Below the pieces are notes generated by a model. It did not search any database. It saw only the letters and a list, made by a program, of their open reading frames with translations, and had not been told where the DNA came from. Below, one piece after another: positions 6,551 through 7,398 of a stretch of 7,398 nt of DNA. Each line of letters opens with the position of its first letter. Position 1 is the stretch's first letter. The translations under genes and the position numbers were made by a program. The stretch covers positions 1 through 7,398 of the forward strand of contig DKEU01000075.1 in the NCBI GenBank assembly GCA_002452635.1, read 5' to 3'. Source of the DNA: Desulfovibrionaceae bacterium UBA6814. GTDB lineage: Bacteria > Desulfobacterota > Desulfovibrionia > Desulfovibrionales > Desulfovibrionaceae.

Positions 6551-6627
6551 GGGCCCCGGGGCACGTTGACAAGCGCGGGCCGGGGCACGTAGGTAAAGCC
6601 TTCCGTGGCCAGCGGGCCGCGGCACAT
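6551..6627. repeat. Threefold direct repeat across the dapL promoter
   Basis: CCGGGGCACGT occurs exactly at 6556-6566 and 6580-6590. A related copy, GCGGGCCGCGGCACAT (6612-6627), matches the second copy's 16-base form (6575-6590) at 14 positions. The repeats start 24 and 37 bases apart. Copy one ends on the first base of the -35 box, copy two on the first base of the -10 box, and copy three lies in the leader. This placement suggests protein binding sites, but GC-rich DNA makes short repeats easier by chance. Confidence 0.4.
6566..6595 (+). promoter_or_regulatory. Candidate sigma-70 promoter for dapL
   Basis: A perfect TTGACA -35 box at 6566-6571 is followed after 18 bases by TAGGTA (6590-6595), a poor -10 box. 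Transcription from about 6602 would leave a leader of roughly 49 bases. A perfect -35 with a weak -10 is compatible with activator dependence or low basal output; that is inference. Confidence 0.45.
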
Positions 6628-6650
6628 TCGCCTGAAGGAGAGCCCATCCC

Positions 6651-7398
6651 ATGCCCCAGTTCCCCCTGGCCGGCCGGCTGGCCAGCCTGCCCCCCTATCT
6701 GTTCGCCGAGATCGACCGGGTCAAGGCCGAAGTGCGCGCCCGCGGCGTGGACATCATCAGCCTGGGCGTCGGCGACCCCGACCTGCCCACCCCGGACTTC
6801 ATCGTGGAGGCCCTGGCCCAGGCTGCCCACAATCCCATAAATCACCAGTATCCCTCCTATTCCGGCCTGGACACCTTCCGCACCGCGGTGGCCGGCTGGT
6901 ACAAGAGCCGCTTCGGCGTGGACCTGGACTCCAAGAACGAGGTGGTGAGCCTCATCGGGTCCAAGGAGGGCATCGCCCACTTCCCCCTGGCCTTCATCAA
7001 CCCGGGCGACCTGGCCCTGGTCTGCACGCCCAACTACCCGGTATACAACATCGCGGTGAACTTCGCGGGCGGGGACGTGGAGTTCGTGCCCCTGACCGAC
7101 GAAGGCGACTTCCTGCCGGACCTGGACGCCATCTCCGAGGAGAGCTGGCGGCGGGCCAAGATGATCTTCGTGAACTATCCCAACAATCCCACCGCGGCCA
7201 CCGCGCCGGACAGCTTCTACGAGAAGCTCATCGGCAAGGCCAAGGAGTTCGGGGTCATCGTGGTGCACGACGCGGCCTACACCGAGGTCTACTACGACCC
7301 CGCGGACAAGCCGCGCAGCATCATGGAGTTCGCCGGCGCCAGGGACGTGGCCATCGAATTCCACTCCCTGTCCAAGACCTACAACATGACCGGGTGGC
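6651..7398 (+). CDS. dapL: LL-diaminopimelate aminotransferase DapL, N-terminal 249 residues (runs off the right edge)
   Basis: DapL converts L-tetrahydrodipicolinate directly to LL-diaminopimelate using glutamate and PLP, a one-step bypass to lysine and peptidoglycan precursors. The visible part is a fold-type I class I/II aminotransferase. It has ISLGVGDPDLPTP (36-48), NHQYPSYSGL (64-73), GSKEGIAHFPLAF (103-115), NYPNNPTAA (175-183; N179 contacts PLP), HDAAYTEVYYD (206-216; D207 pairs with the pyridine nitrogen, Y210 contacts the cofactor) and HSLSKTYNMTGW (238-249), with Schiff-base lysine K242. These strings match the DapL subgroup typical of Desulfovibrio and related anaerobes, not generic AspC. 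About 140 C-terminal residues should lie beyond the edge. The ATG has AAGGAG at 6635-6640, ten bases upstream. It is transcribed divergently from xerD. Confidence 0.94.
   Translation, partial: MPQFPLAGRLASLPPYLFAEIDRVKAEVRARGVDIISLGVGDPDLPTPDFIVEALAQAAHNPINHQYPSYSGLDTFRTAVAGWYKSRFGVDLDSKNEVVSLIGSKEGIAHFPLAFINPGDLALVCTPNYPVYNIAVNFAGGDVEFVPLTDEGDFLPDLDAISEESWRRAKMIFVNYPNNPTAATAPDSFYEKLIGKAKEFGVIVVHDAAYTEVYYDPADKPRSIMEFAGARDVAIEFHSLSKTYNMTGW

Noticed and set aside
6467..6652. Longer xerD start (394 residues) beginning at 6652
   Set aside because: It would place the start over the dapL start codon and swallow both promoters, and the added residues are basic low-complexity sequence. The ATG at 6466 has a good ribosome site.
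5472..7364. Upstream continuation of the fusion gene's frame through xerD and across dapL on the minus strand
   Set aside because: It is a chance open frame caused by high GC. The ATG at 5471 overlapping the xerD stop, and the DHH domain starting directly after it, mark the real start.

Overview
The window looks like ordinary chromosome from a GC-rich Gram-negative bacterium, most likely a Desulfovibrio-like sulfate reducer (Desulfobacterota). This placement is an inference. It rests on the DapL-type (LL-diaminopimelate aminotransferase) lysine pathway, a LapA/LapB pair implying a lipopolysaccharide outer membrane, a DHH-CBS-nucleotidyltransferase fusion of the kind known from Geobacter and Aquifex relatives, and very strong G/C preference at third codon positions.

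Layout: bases 1-6466 hold one tightly packed minus-strand gene train, read from right to left. The order is xerD (6466-5468), a four-base ATGA overlap, a large DHH/DHHA1/CBS/CBS/tRNA nucleotidyltransferase fusion (5471-2772), an 85-base gap with a near-perfect palindrome, a TIGR00725/LOG-like nucleotide-binding protein (2686-2213), a HIT-family dinucleoside polyphosphate enzyme (2204-1716), lapA (1694-1338), lapB (1328-123), and the first 32 codons of mutS (from 97 off the left edge). A 184-base divergent intergenic region (6467-6650) separates this train from dapL, which runs on the plus strand from 6651 off the right edge. That region holds a plausible promoter for each direction and a threefold direct repeat around the dapL promoter.

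The train is probably one operon, perhaps with a second internal promoter before the TIGR00725 gene. It mixes chromosome dimer resolution (XerD), tRNA 3'-end synthesis (the fusion), nucleotide clean-up (LOG-like and HIT proteins), LPS homeostasis (LapA/LapB) and mismatch repair (MutS). It is housekeeping, not a defence island or mobile element. I saw no tRNA, rRNA, CRISPR array, insertion sequence or intrinsic terminator.

The most notable points are the domain architecture of the RNA-processing fusion, a LapB that lacks its usual membrane anchor, hit-lapA-lapB lying in one reading frame separated only by two TAG codons, and two cis-element candidates (the palindrome at 2715-2742 and the repeats at 6551-6627). 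I found no convincing new biological system.
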